36,250 nucleotides of DNA from Deltaproteobacteria bacterium (GCA_006226755.1 SBGE01000308.1:1-36250), one strand, 5' to 3'. Positions 19,459-27,807 are shown, numbered from the stretch's first letter. Numbers and translations: made by a program. The notes: generated by a model not told the origin, from the sequence alone.

Positions 19459-19585
19459 AAGTAAGGTTTGTCTCTGTGGGAATTGGGGAAAACATAGTTA
19501 AGTCCTTAAATTCAGGGAAAACTTTGCTGATTCCTTCTTACAGTTTCTTGCAAGTAATTTACAACCAAGTTCGTCAAGTTAGATG

Positions 19586-19650
19586 ATCCTTTTGCGGGAT
19601 AAACCGGAAAGGATGCCAAGGACTGGCATACATCTAAAAGGAGGGTGGAT
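19586..19650 (+). promoter_or_regulatory. Structured GGA-rich leader upstream of a small ORF
   Basis: Hairpins ATCCTTT...AAAGGAT (inner CGG/CCG) and ATGCCA-AGGAC-TGGCAT; six GGA trinucleotides between 19597 and 19649. Confidence 0.4.
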
Positions 19651-19652
19651 TT

Positions 19653-19823
19653 ATGAAGAATTTACTCAAAGACCTTCTGGGAATTTTAACTGAGAGAAAG
19701 CTAGTAAGAACTAGGACAGGACACAAGTTAGCTACTCTCTTAGGACTTGGGTTAGTAAGGACTAACAAGCCCATTTCAAATTCCAGAAGGGAAAGAATGA
19801 TTCGATTTTTGGGAGAGCTATAA
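19653..19823 (+). CDS. Small basic 56-aa protein of unknown function (not in ORF track)
   Basis: MKNLLKDLLGILTERKLVRTRTGHKLATLLGLGLVRTNKPISNSRRERMIRFLGEL; strong RBS AAGGAGGGTGGATTT before ATG; ends 1 nt before the convergent gene. Confidence 0.55.
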   Translation: MKNLLKDLLGILTERKLVRTRTGHKLATLLGLGLVRTNKPISNSRRERMIRFLGEL

Positions 19824-19824
19824 T

Positions 19825-20616
19825 TTAGCTCGAAGCAGATTCGTAACGAATCAAAGCATGAGACCAAATTTTGAACATTAAAAATCCAAAGACAAATATG
19901 GCAGCGACCATACCTGCCACGTAGTCCCATGATTTGAGATCCAAGAGAAATCGAACAGGGGCACTACCAATCAACAAAATGGGCATGAGGACTGTAAAGA
20001 GTCTTCTTGCCAGCACTTTGTAAACAAAGTCGGGCCATCTCGCCAGCGACTGAATCTGCATTCTAAGAAAATTGATCCCAAGACCTTCTGTCATCCAGAA
20101 CATGGCCGTACTAATTATTATCTCAACGATGGCAAGAAGCATGAAGGATAAGATGAGAAACAGTGGCAAGAGTACCCATGAAAGAGTCGAAAGTGGAACT
20201 TTGGAGCCGTAATAAAAGAGAAAACCCCAGGCGACAACGGTATTTGTCATGCTCGATGGTCTTATATATCGAAAGAAAATCGAGAATATGGAATGTACAG
20301 GCTTCAAAAGAATAAAGTCCAACTCACCAGTTCGAATCTGACGTGCAAGAACCCAAAAGGATTCTGACAGTAGAGTCATATGGAGGTGATCTACACAAAG
20401 CATGAAGCTAATAAAGAACATCAGTTTTTCTTTTTGCCAGGGGCCAATTGTGGAGACGTGGTCATAGACAAAATCAACTGTCGCCAGTGTCGAAACGTAA
20501 AAAAAGATATCCATGACAATCAAGAGGACAAAACTCGTTCGAAAGCTTAATTGAACCGAAAAGCTTGTTGCGAGGAACTTTTTATAAATGGATAAATAAT
20601 GTCTCACTGAATTCAT
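19825..20616 (-). CDS. ABC-2 type permease (COG3694-like)
   Basis: Multi-TM protein; ATG at 20616 overlaps upstream stop (TGATG). RQIRTGELDFILLKPVHSIF typical of this permease pair. Confidence 0.82.
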   Translation of the reverse strand: MNSVRHYLSIYKKFLATSFSVQLSFRTSFVLLIVMDIFFYVSTLATVDFVYDHVSTIGPWQKEKLMFFISFMLCVDHLHMTLLSESFWVLARQIRTGELDFILLKPVHSIFSIFFRYIRPSSMTNTVVAWGFLFYYGSKVPLSTLSWVLLPLFLILSFMLLAIVEIIISTAMFWMTEGLGINFLRMQIQSLARWPDFVYKVLARRLFTVLMPILLIGSAPVRFLLDLKSWDYVAGMVAAIFVFGFLMFKIWSHALIRYESASS

Positions 20617-21422
20617 CACATTCCCGCCGCCGTATACATTCGGATTCCTTTCTTCCAGATCCATTTATTGAGGAAAAGAAGAATCACCATCCAGGCTCCG
20701 AGCATCAAATAACCTTTTGGAAAAAATCCAATCTCGCCCATGAACATTTTGATTGGATAGAAAGTTAGATAGGGAAAAGGTGTGTAATTCAAAAGAGTGA
20801 CCAGCCATTCTGGGTATAGCTCTAGAGGGATGATTGCACCAGAAAGAAAGGCAGTGAGAATTGAGAGAATAACTCTTAAAATCCAGGTTTCTTCCAGCCA
20901 GAATCCGATGATTCCTGTTAGATACTGGAGAATAAACCAGAATAAGCTGACATACACACAGTAAGTGAAACCAAAAATAAGTGAAGTGAAAGTTATATCA
21001 GGAAGAAAGCCAAAAACTGCTATTACAGTAATCGTGAGAGCACTGATAAAAAGTTGGAGTGTTTCAAAGGCAATAAATCCCGCAGTGTGGTATTCCCAAA
21101 AATCAATTGGGTAAATCAAATAGGATGAGATGCGTCCCATTCGAATATCTTCTGCTAGATTTAGTGCAGACATTCCTTGAGCAACCAATCCCACGATCAT
21201 ACTCCAAATGTGGTAGGTGATCATCTGATCGAGGTTATAACCTTTGATTGTCATATGAGCATCACCGTCATAGATGCTTGACCAAAGATTGTATTTCACA
21301 AAGAAAAAAACCAGAGCAGGTCCAATAATTTGGAGGAAAAAATTCATCCTATAGGCCGTATAATTAGACCAGCTGATTTTGATGGTCTGCCACCATTTTG
21401 GAAAGTTTTTCTCAAAGGACAT
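20616..21422 (-). CDS. ABC-2 type permease (COG4587-like)
   Basis: Multi-TM; AEDIRMGRISSYLIYPIDFWEY; preferred start ATG 21422 after CCGGAGAG, overlapping the ATPase gene end by 11 nt. Confidence 0.8.
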   Translation of the reverse strand: MSFEKNFPKWWQTIKISWSNYTAYRMNFFLQIIGPALVFFFVKYNLWSSIYDGDAHMTIKGYNLDQMITYHIWSMIVGLVAQGMSALNLAEDIRMGRISSYLIYPIDFWEYHTAGFIAFETLQLFISALTITVIAVFGFLPDITFTSLIFGFTYCVYVSLFWFILQYLTGIIGFWLEETWILRVILSILTAFLSGAIIPLELYPEWLVTLLNYTPFPYLTFYPIKMFMGEIGFFPKGYLMLGAWMVILLFLNKWIWKKGIRMYTAAGM

Positions 21423-22440
21423 GAGTCTGCTCTCCGGAGCTAGAATTACCAAGAGCTAGCTCGGGCTTCTCCATCAAGGTTTTCATTACGCGTTCTATTG
21501 GCATTTTTTCAGTGTTGAATTCTATGACTGGAAACTTGTTGATGACTTTACCACTTATTTCTCTCAAAGCTTCCATTGGGATTCTAAGATCAACTTTAGT
21601 GAAATCAGCATTCCACTCAGGTGAGAAGTTTTCAAAAAAATCTGTATAGTCATGTATAGATTCACTGAAACTAAAGCTGACACTTTTTTCACGACCGAGA
21701 ATTTGTTCAAATTCTTCAATAGGTCCATCAAATCCTTTTTTCCCTTGGAGAATTAAAACCAGTCGCTTACAAAGAGCATGAACATCTGCCATGTAGTGAG
21801 AAGTGAGGATTATCGTCGTATTATTTTGACGATGATATTCTTTAATGAATTGGCGGATGTTTTCTTGGGCCACCAAATCAAGTCCGATTGTCGGTTCATC
21901 CAGGAAAATGACTTCAGGATTATGAAGGAGTGACGCCATCAACTCCATTTTCATTCTTTCTCCGAGGGAGAGTTTTCTAACGTGGACGTGCAGAAGATCT
22001 TTAACATCGAGGAGCTCACTCATTTGCTCAACTCTCGCCTTAAAATCAGCATCCGGAACTTCATAAAACTTTTGTAAAAGTAGAAAGCTATCCATGGCTG
22101 GGATGTCCCACCATAGTTGAGACTTTTGTCCCATAACCAGTGCGATTTTCTTTCTAAAAGTTTTATCTCTTTCAGCAGGAACATAACCAGCGATTTTGAT
22201 ATCACCATTACTAGGAACAATGATTCCCGTGAACATTTTCATCAGAGTAGTTTTACCTGCTCCATTTGGACCAAGTAGACCAACAATTTCACCTTTTTGA
22301 ATGGTCAAATCGAACGAGTTGACGGCAGTTTTGGTAATGTAGTCTCTTTTGTAGAGCGCACGTAAGGAACCCATGAATCCAGGGGCTTTTTTATAACTTT
22401 TGAAATTCTTGGTAAGACCAGAAGTTGAGATCATACTCAT
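21412..22440 (-). CDS. ABC exporter ATP-binding protein (COG4586/NatA-like)
   Basis: GLLGPNGAGKTTLMKMFTG (Walker A), LSLGERMKMELMASLLHNPEVIFLDEPTIGLD (signature, Walker B). Confidence 0.93.
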   Translation of the reverse strand: MSMISTSGLTKNFKSYKKAPGFMGSLRALYKRDYITKTAVNSFDLTIQKGEIVGLLGPNGAGKTTLMKMFTGIIVPSNGDIKIAGYVPAERDKTFRKKIALVMGQKSQLWWDIPAMDSFLLLQKFYEVPDADFKARVEQMSELLDVKDLLHVHVRKLSLGERMKMELMASLLHNPEVIFLDEPTIGLDLVAQENIRQFIKEYHRQNNTTIILTSHYMADVHALCKRLVLILQGKKGFDGPIEEFEQILGREKSVSFSFSESIHDYTDFFENFSPEWNADFTKVDLRIPMEALREISGKVINKFPVIEFNTEKMPIERVMKTLMEKPELALGNSSSGEQTHVL

Positions 22441-22502
22441 GACATTTCCTATTTGATTTTGGAGTGCGAAAAAGTATCATGTGAGCACGAGGAGAGGCAA
22501 CA

Positions 22503-22838
22503 ATGGAGTGTAGGAAAACTTTTTTGGTTAAAGGAAAAGTTCAAGGCATCATGTTTCGACAAACTGTGATTCGCGGCGCCGAAAAAAGGGGACTCTGTGC
22601 AGGGGCCACCAATGATCCAACAGATCGCTCGATCGTGAGGTTTACACTCCAGGGAGATGAAAGCTTAATTCAAGAAATAGTTGATTTTATGACGGCCGGC
22701 AAAAAACTTAATTCTTGGGGCGCCTGTGTCGAAAGTTTGGAAGAACTGAGCCCTTCTATTGATATTAACGCTCATGAAGTGACAACACTGAATGTTGATG
22801 GCTTCAAGTGGACATCTGGTGTGGAGTTCTTTTTATAA
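22503..22838 (+). CDS. Acylphosphatase-family protein
   Basis: FLVKGKVQGIMFRQTVIRGAEKRGLCAGATND: acylphosphatase VxGxVQGVxFR with catalytic Arg/Asn positions. Confidence 0.8.
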   Translation: MECRKTFLVKGKVQGIMFRQTVIRGAEKRGLCAGATNDPTDRSIVRFTLQGDESLIQEIVDFMTAGKKLNSWGACVESLEELSPSIDINAHEVTTLNVDGFKWTSGVEFFL

Positions 22839-22854
22839 AATCAAAGTAGAGTTA

Positions 22855-23597
22855 TTAATTTAATTCAGGAAGTTTCCAGTCAATTTCTTTAAGTCCCTTC
22901 GATATTAAAAATTCATTTGTTTTGGAGAAATGTCCTGATCCAAGAAAGCCCCTATAGGCGGAAGTGGTGAAGGGTGAGGGCATTTTAAAATGAAATGTCT
23001 ACTAGGATCAACCTTTGCGGCTTTCTTCTGGGCAGGGGACCCCCATAGGAGAAAGACAACATTATCTCGTTCTTCATTGATCAACTGAATAATTTTATCG
23101 GTGAACTTTTCCCACCCTTTTTTGGCATGGGAGTGGGCCTTAGATTTTTCTACTGTTAGAACAGTATTTAAGAGCAGAACTCCTTGCTTTGCCCAGTGCT
23201 CGAGGTATCCATGTTTGGCAGGAGCTATACCGAGATCATTTTCCAATTCTTTGTAGATGTTCACCAAACTTGGAGGAATCTTGACTCCGGGTTTGACTGA
23301 GAAACACATACCGTGTGCTTGGCCTGGCCCATGGTAGGGATCTTGGCCGATAATGACCACTTTTACATCGTGAAAATCGGTTTTATTCAGCGCTGAGAAT
23401 ACTTCATCAATCTCAGGGTAAATTGTTTTACCTTTTGCCAATTCTTCCTTCAAAAAAGTTTGAAGGTTGACCATGTAGTCTTTTTCGAATTCAGGAAAAA
23501 GTTTGTCTTTCCATTCGTTCTCTATGCCCATTACTTCGTTCATAAGCCAAGTTTGCCAAAGGGGGGGAGCTTTGACAAACATTGCCATCTGTCCCAA
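22855..23597 (-). pseudogene. ung: Uracil-DNA glycosylase with 1-nt frameshift near 22962
   Basis: [41 protein letters not shown] track gives an aberrant C-terminus to 22905; the other frame reads [35 protein letters not shown] to 22855. A sequencing error is possible. Confidence 0.82.
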
Positions 23598-23605
23598 TCA
23601 AGGAC

Positions 23606-24346
23606 TTAGAGTTTTGAAGTCTCTATTTGTTCAGTGAAAATTTCTTTAGTTCTTTCCTTATCGGATTTCATCCAATCAGGTCTATATTTCCAAAGGGTCA
23701 ATGGGTTTTGAATGGCCCCCAATACCGTACTAACTCCTTGGTTGATTTCATCTATGGGCTCATCTCCTCCGTATGCATGTCTGTAGAGGAAAGTTACTGC
23801 ATCAGTTTGTATTTTTTCTTCTTCAAGACCAGTACTTAATTCAAAATGAAATGTCATGGGGATGAGGACTCTTTCACCATCGCCGAATGTCTCTAGAAAG
23901 TTTTGATCGAGGGCACGTTTAATCACAAAGATGACATAGTTTTTTAAAGAACTTGAAGTTGATTTAAAAGAGAGACTTATCAATCGGTTTCGGCTCAGCA
24001 TAATATGACCCATAACCTGACCTTGAATATTTCTTTTTACAAGCCAGTCAGGATATTGCAGATGCTGATCTATTTGTCTTATGTAACGATTTAGTTCGCT
24101 ACCTGCATCCAAAACTTTTGCATCATAGTCATTAAAATTTTTTGAATTGGAAAAATTGGGGGCAAGGTCTGCCATAGATAATCCTTTTCTCATTCCATCT
24201 TTTTTACGAAGTGTATTCAACATAATTTTTACCTTGAATTCTTCATTGGGTTTTACTTTTTTCGCTCTATTTTGAGCTTCATCTAAAACCAAATTCAAGA
24301 CGGCCAGATGAAGACCTACGCTGCATACTAACGCCGTCTTTTTCAT
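23606..24346 (-). CDS. TonB-like protein
   Basis: N-terminal TM with CSVGLHLAVL (TonB-type S...H) and YPDWLVKRNIQGQVMGHIMLSRNRLISLSF...IPMTFHFEL resembling the TonB C-terminal domain. Confidence 0.6.
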   Translation of the reverse strand: MKKTALVCSVGLHLAVLNLVLDEAQNRAKKVKPNEEFKVKIMLNTLRKKDGMRKGLSMADLAPNFSNSKNFNDYDAKVLDAGSELNRYIRQIDQHLQYPDWLVKRNIQGQVMGHIMLSRNRLISLSFKSTSSSLKNYVIFVIKRALDQNFLETFGDGERVLIPMTFHFELSTGLEEEKIQTDAVTFLYRHAYGGDEPIDEINQGVSTVLGAIQNPLTLWKYRPDWMKSDKERTKEIFTEQIETSKL

Positions 24347-24412
24347 TTTGTGATTATAGAATTTCAGGAGGGGAGATGAGTCAGCTGATTGTCAATTTTG
24401 GGTTAAAAAAAA

Positions 24413-24428
24413 GGGACCCGAAGGTCCC
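24413..24428 (-). terminator. Rho-independent terminator downstream of clpP
   Basis: On minus strand: GGGACC-TTCG-GGTCCC followed by TTTTTTTT. Confidence 0.92.
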
Positions 24429-24455
24429 TAAAGCTATGAAAAATTTACGCAAGAA

Positions 24456-25052
24456 TTAGAATCCAGTTGTCTTTGAAAGAGAGTCAACGATTCCGTACTT
24501 AAGAGATTCTTCTGAATTCATCCAGTAGTCTCTGTCAAAATCACCCATGACTTGTTCAAAGGTCTTTCCGCAATTCTCTGCCAGGATTCTAGCTGACATA
24601 TCTTTTGTTCTTCCAATTTCTTTGGCATGAATTTGAAGATCACTGGCTTGTCCATAAAGTCCACCAATCGATGGTTGGTGAATCATAACTCTACCGCTTG
24701 GCCAGATTTCTCTTTTTCCCTTTTCTCCACCGGATAGAATGATACTTCCCATTGAAGCAGCAAGGCCGATGCAAACTGTTCGAACAGGTGAAGAAATCAT
24801 TTGCATGGTATCGTAAATAACCATACCGCTGGTAACAATACCACCTGGGCTATTGATATAAAGTGTGATTTCTTTTCCTGGGGCATGTTGCTCGAGGTAG
24901 AGAAGTCTATTGGTTACATCTTTTGCACTTTCGTCATTAACAGCTCCCCAGAGAAAAACTTTTCTTGCTGAAAGAAACTCTCTTTTGAACCATGTGTTGT
25001 CTCCCAAGCCGCTGATGAGAGAATCAAGGTCTTTATTATTTTCAATTTCCAC
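24456..25052 (-). CDS. clpP: ATP-dependent Clp protease proteolytic subunit
   Basis: ITLYINSPGGIVTSGMVIYDTMQ, GLAASMGSIILSGGEKGKR, MIHQPSIGG, DRDYWMNSEESLKYGIVD. Confidence 0.93.
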   Translation of the reverse strand: MEIENNKDLDSLISGLGDNTWFKREFLSARKVFLWGAVNDESAKDVTNRLLYLEQHAPGKEITLYINSPGGIVTSGMVIYDTMQMISSPVRTVCIGLAASMGSIILSGGEKGKREIWPSGRVMIHQPSIGGLYGQASDLQIHAKEIGRTKDMSARILAENCGKTFEQVMGDFDRDYWMNSEESLKYGIVDSLSKTTGF

Positions 25053-25223
25053 GATGGGCTCCTTTTTCTTAAGCTAAAGGATATTTTACGGGATTTCGGA
25101 AAATTTTCATCCTTTTTACAGGATGCCACGAGTCAACACGGATTTCGCATAGTGGTAAAATCAGTATTTGTTTAAAATGGCCTTTTCTCAGCAAAATAAT
25201 GCTCTTTGGTCGGGTCTTACCCA

Positions 25224-25252
25224 TTGAAATGTGAACCCTCTATGGTTACAAT
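25224..25252 (+). promoter_or_regulatory. sigma70-like promoter for the 73-aa protein / histone unit
   Basis: TTGAAA-N17-TACAAT, ~40 nt upstream of the ATG at 25293. Confidence 0.65.
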
Positions 25253-25292
25253 TTCGCATTGTATTTTTGATTCCAAAAATTTGGAGGAATAA

Positions 25293-25514
25293 ATGGAAGT
25301 CGTCAAAAAGACTGATGCTTACGTCATCGTTAAGAAAAGATCTGGAAGATTTGGTGTAAAAAACTCTTCAGGAAAATGGATTAACGGAGAAGAAAAAGTA
25401 AAAATTCTAGTTGAGGCCGGATTGGTTAAAGCTGCTGTTGCAAAGAAGGAAGAACCTGTCGCTGAAGAAACAGCTGAAGCTGCTCCAGCTGAAGAAGCCT
25501 CTGCCGAAGCTTAA
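25293..25514 (+). CDS. Small protein with acidic Ala/Glu-rich C-terminal tail
   Basis: 73 aa MEVVKKTDAYVIVKKRSGRFGVKNSSGKWINGEEKVKILVEAGLVKAAVAKKEEPVAEETAEAAPAEEASAEA; TTTGGAGG RBS. Confidence 0.8.
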   Translation: MEVVKKTDAYVIVKKRSGRFGVKNSSGKWINGEEKVKILVEAGLVKAAVAKKEEPVAEETAEAAPAEEASAEA

Positions 25515-25567
25515 TAAATAACACCATAGATGGTTGTTGATATTTAGATAAAAACAAGAGGTGAATT

Positions 25568-25795
25568 ATGGCTAAGAAAAAAACAACAAAGAAAGCTGCT
25601 CCTAAAGGCAAAAAGAAAGAAATGTTGCTTGTAGGATCTAAAACAAAAGAAGCTCTAAAGGGTAAGGGATACAATGTATCTTCTGATACTCTTGATGCAA
25701 TGAACGAGTACGTATACTGGCTTGTTGATCAAGCTCAAAAAAGATGTGCTGCCAACGGCAGAAAAACCATCAGACCATACGACATCCTAGGTTAA
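25568..25795 (+). CDS. Histone-fold protein with lysine-rich N-terminal tail
   Basis: 75 aa: MAKKKTTKKAAPKGKKKEM + LLVGSKTKEALKGKGYNVSSDTLDAMNEYVYWLVDQAQKRCAANGRKTIRPYDILG. GRKTIxxxDI and helix pattern match the histone fold (cf. HMf GRKTIKAEDIE; Bd0055-type bacterial histones). Confidence 0.85.
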   Translation: MAKKKTTKKAAPKGKKKEMLLVGSKTKEALKGKGYNVSSDTLDAMNEYVYWLVDQAQKRCAANGRKTIRPYDILG

Positions 25796-25816
25796 TTTCT
25801 AGATCATTGTTATATG

Positions 25817-25845
25817 AAACCCGCCTAAGGCGGGTTTTTTTTTGT
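25817..25845 (+). terminator. Rho-independent terminator after histone gene
   Basis: AAACCCGCC-TAA-GGCGGGTTT followed by T-run. Confidence 0.93.
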
Positions 25846-25918
25846 CTTTGTTCATAATACGCTAGTCGAAATCAGGAACATTCAAGATAATGAAGAAAAT
25901 ACTTCAGGGAAATTCTGA

Positions 25919-26695
25919 ATGAAAACTTGTGTTGGCTATTGTCACGCTGAAAATATAAACCTCGACTCTCTCCTGACAAATTCTGATACTGAACTTGTTA
26001 AGCTTAGAGAAGTTGTCTTGATCAAATCAGATCATACCGAGTATTTTTTATTCCCTTATGGAGTCTATGTCGTCTGGGGCGCCAGAGATCATAATGTCGA
26101 AAAGCTCGTTGAGAAGTTTTCACGTGATCCCCTTGAAGAGTACCTAAGACTTACAGATTCTTTCGAGTTTGAATATGGCGAGTCTTCAAAATTGATTGAG
26201 GAAGACCTTATTCAATTACCTGACGAGGATGTAAAAACTCGGCTTTCTATTTCTCACGGTATTGCTCAGTCTCTTAAGCTTTCGCAAATTGAGGATGAGG
26301 TTGTAGCAAAGATCAAGGATCTTTCTCACATTCCAAAAATGTTGAGCGAACAAGGAAAAATTAAAGAGAGTAAAAAGAATATCTCCAAGCTTAGGGGGCA
26401 ACTCTATGAACTCAAGGCCAAGGTGAATTTCAATTTCTCTCTTTTGGATAAGCCTGAATTTTTTTGGGAAAACCCTGAATATGACACTACTTATATTGCA
26501 ACTATAGATTATCTTGAACTTGCTCAGCGGATAGAAGTTCTCAATAAGAAAATGGATGTAGTTGACGAGTTGTTGGCGATTCTAGCAGACGAGCTAAATC
26601 ACCGTCATTCTTCACGGCTAGAGTGGATTATTATTTGGTTGATCGCCTTTGAGTTTTTGATCTTTCTGTTACATGACGTTTTTAAAATTGTTTAA
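25919..26695 (+). CDS. RMD1/YagE (DUF155) family membrane protein
   Basis: YFLFPYGVYVVWGARDHNVEKLV, GIAQSLKLSQIEDEV, FFWENPEYDTTYIATIDYLELAQRIEVLNKKMDVVDELLAILADELNHRHSSRLEWIIIWLIAFEFLI: characteristic DUF155 ending. Confidence 0.85.
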   Translation: MKTCVGYCHAENINLDSLLTNSDTELVKLREVVLIKSDHTEYFLFPYGVYVVWGARDHNVEKLVEKFSRDPLEEYLRLTDSFEFEYGESSKLIEEDLIQLPDEDVKTRLSISHGIAQSLKLSQIEDEVVAKIKDLSHIPKMLSEQGKIKESKKNISKLRGQLYELKAKVNFNFSLLDKPEFFWENPEYDTTYIATIDYLELAQRIEVLNKKMDVVDELLAILADELNHRHSSRLEWIIIWLIAFEFLIFLLHDVFKIV

Positions 26696-27136
26696 TCACC
26701 AGATCCCACGATCAACTTTTCCAAATTGATTCATAAATTCTTGGCATCTTTGAAGAAATTCTCTTCTCTCTTTTCTACTCATAAGTTGCCATTCATCGAG
26801 TGTCCAGACATCTGACGATTGAACCTTCCCAACTTCCTCGGTAAAGATAAAGCAGTTAACAGATTTACCATGGAGGCTAACGGTGATGTTTTTTTTGTCA
26901 TAATCTTGCTCAAAAAAATCAATTCGATCCCAGAATACTTTGGAACTTGAGGTGATAACTGTACCTTTTAGTTTCGTCCCAACTTCTTCGACGAGAATCG
27001 GATAGTCTTCTCCTTCTACACGTCTGGTAGTGTGATCGTCGTACCATGCAAGGCCTAGGCGCTCATAGGGCTCTCCTCCGGCCACGATATCGAGAACATC
27101 CAAATCTTGCAAAGTTCCATAACTAAAAAGGTTCAT
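26696..27136 (-). CDS. Gamma-glutamylcyclotransferase-like (AIG2/GGCT) protein
   Basis: MNLFSYGTLQDLDVL N-terminal motif and FFEQDYDKKNITV. Confidence 0.8.
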   Translation of the reverse strand: MNLFSYGTLQDLDVLDIVAGGEPYERLGLAWYDDHTTRRVEGEDYPILVEEVGTKLKGTVITSSSKVFWDRIDFFEQDYDKKNITVSLHGKSVNCFIFTEEVGKVQSSDVWTLDEWQLMSRKERREFLQRCQEFMNQFGKVDRGIW

Positions 27137-27178
27137 TTATCCTTTATAAACTGCTTCAAGCGCTTATACAATGGTGTC

Positions 27179-27700
27179 ATGATCCGACTATTTACAGCAC
27201 TTAAGATACCTGATGATGTCAAAGAAGAGCTTTTGGGACTTAAAGAAAGTATTCCAGGAGCAAAATGGGTAAAAAAGAACAATATTCATCTTACTTTGCA
27301 GTTTATTGGAGAAATTTCGGAAGAGAAATATCACAATCTCAAAGATGAATTGGAAGATGTGCAAATGTCTACTTTTGAACTATCCCTTGGAAAAATAGAT
27401 CGGTTTGGAGAGAAAGTTATCTATGCATCTGTTGATCACTCAGTCGATCTCATGGATCTTCAACAAATGGTAAAAGAGAAAATTGAATCTATAGTTTCAG
27501 TTGAAAAAAAGAAGTTCATCCCACATGTTACTCTCGCCAGATTAAATGAAGTCAGCGTTCACGATCTGGCTGCTTATCTTCAAAGCAATCATGACTACGA
27601 ATCTAGAGAATTTTCAGTTCAGTCATTTTGTCTTTATTCCTCAAAGCTTACAAAAGATGGCCCCATCTATGCTTTGGAGGGAGAATATGAACTCTTTTGA
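27179..27700 (+). CDS. thpR: RNA 2',3'-cyclic phosphodiesterase
   Basis: MIRLFTALKIPDDVKEEL with two HxT motifs (HLTLQFIG, HVTLARL); ATG 27179 preferred over ORF track start 27107. Confidence 0.9.
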   Translation: MIRLFTALKIPDDVKEELLGLKESIPGAKWVKKNNIHLTLQFIGEISEEKYHNLKDELEDVQMSTFELSLGKIDRFGEKVIYASVDHSVDLMDLQQMVKEKIESIVSVEKKKFIPHVTLARLNEVSVHDLAAYLQSNHDYESREFSVQSFCLYSSKLTKDGPIYALEGEYELF

Positions 27701-27807
27701 GACTGTTGCGTCGCATTCTTTGTAAAAGTACTGTCATTCTAAAACTGTTCAATTGACGATCTTCCATGGAAATGGGGAAATGCCTTCCTTAAACACACGG
27801 GGCCAAA

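Noticed and set aside
19560-19650. GEMM-I / c-di-GMP riboswitch
   Set aside because: AAACC-GGAAA-GG faintly recalls GEMM, but the conserved ACGCAAAGCC core and second stem are missing; only a generic structured leader is claimed.
19338-19652. Chromosomal oriC
   Set aside because: Only one perfect DnaA box, no dnaA/dnaN/gyrB neighbours and no clear AT-rich unwinding region; kept as a DnaA-box observation only.
19634-19930. 98-aa minus-strand ORF
   Set aside because: Out of frame with the ABC permease end and antisense to the small ORF with a strong RBS.
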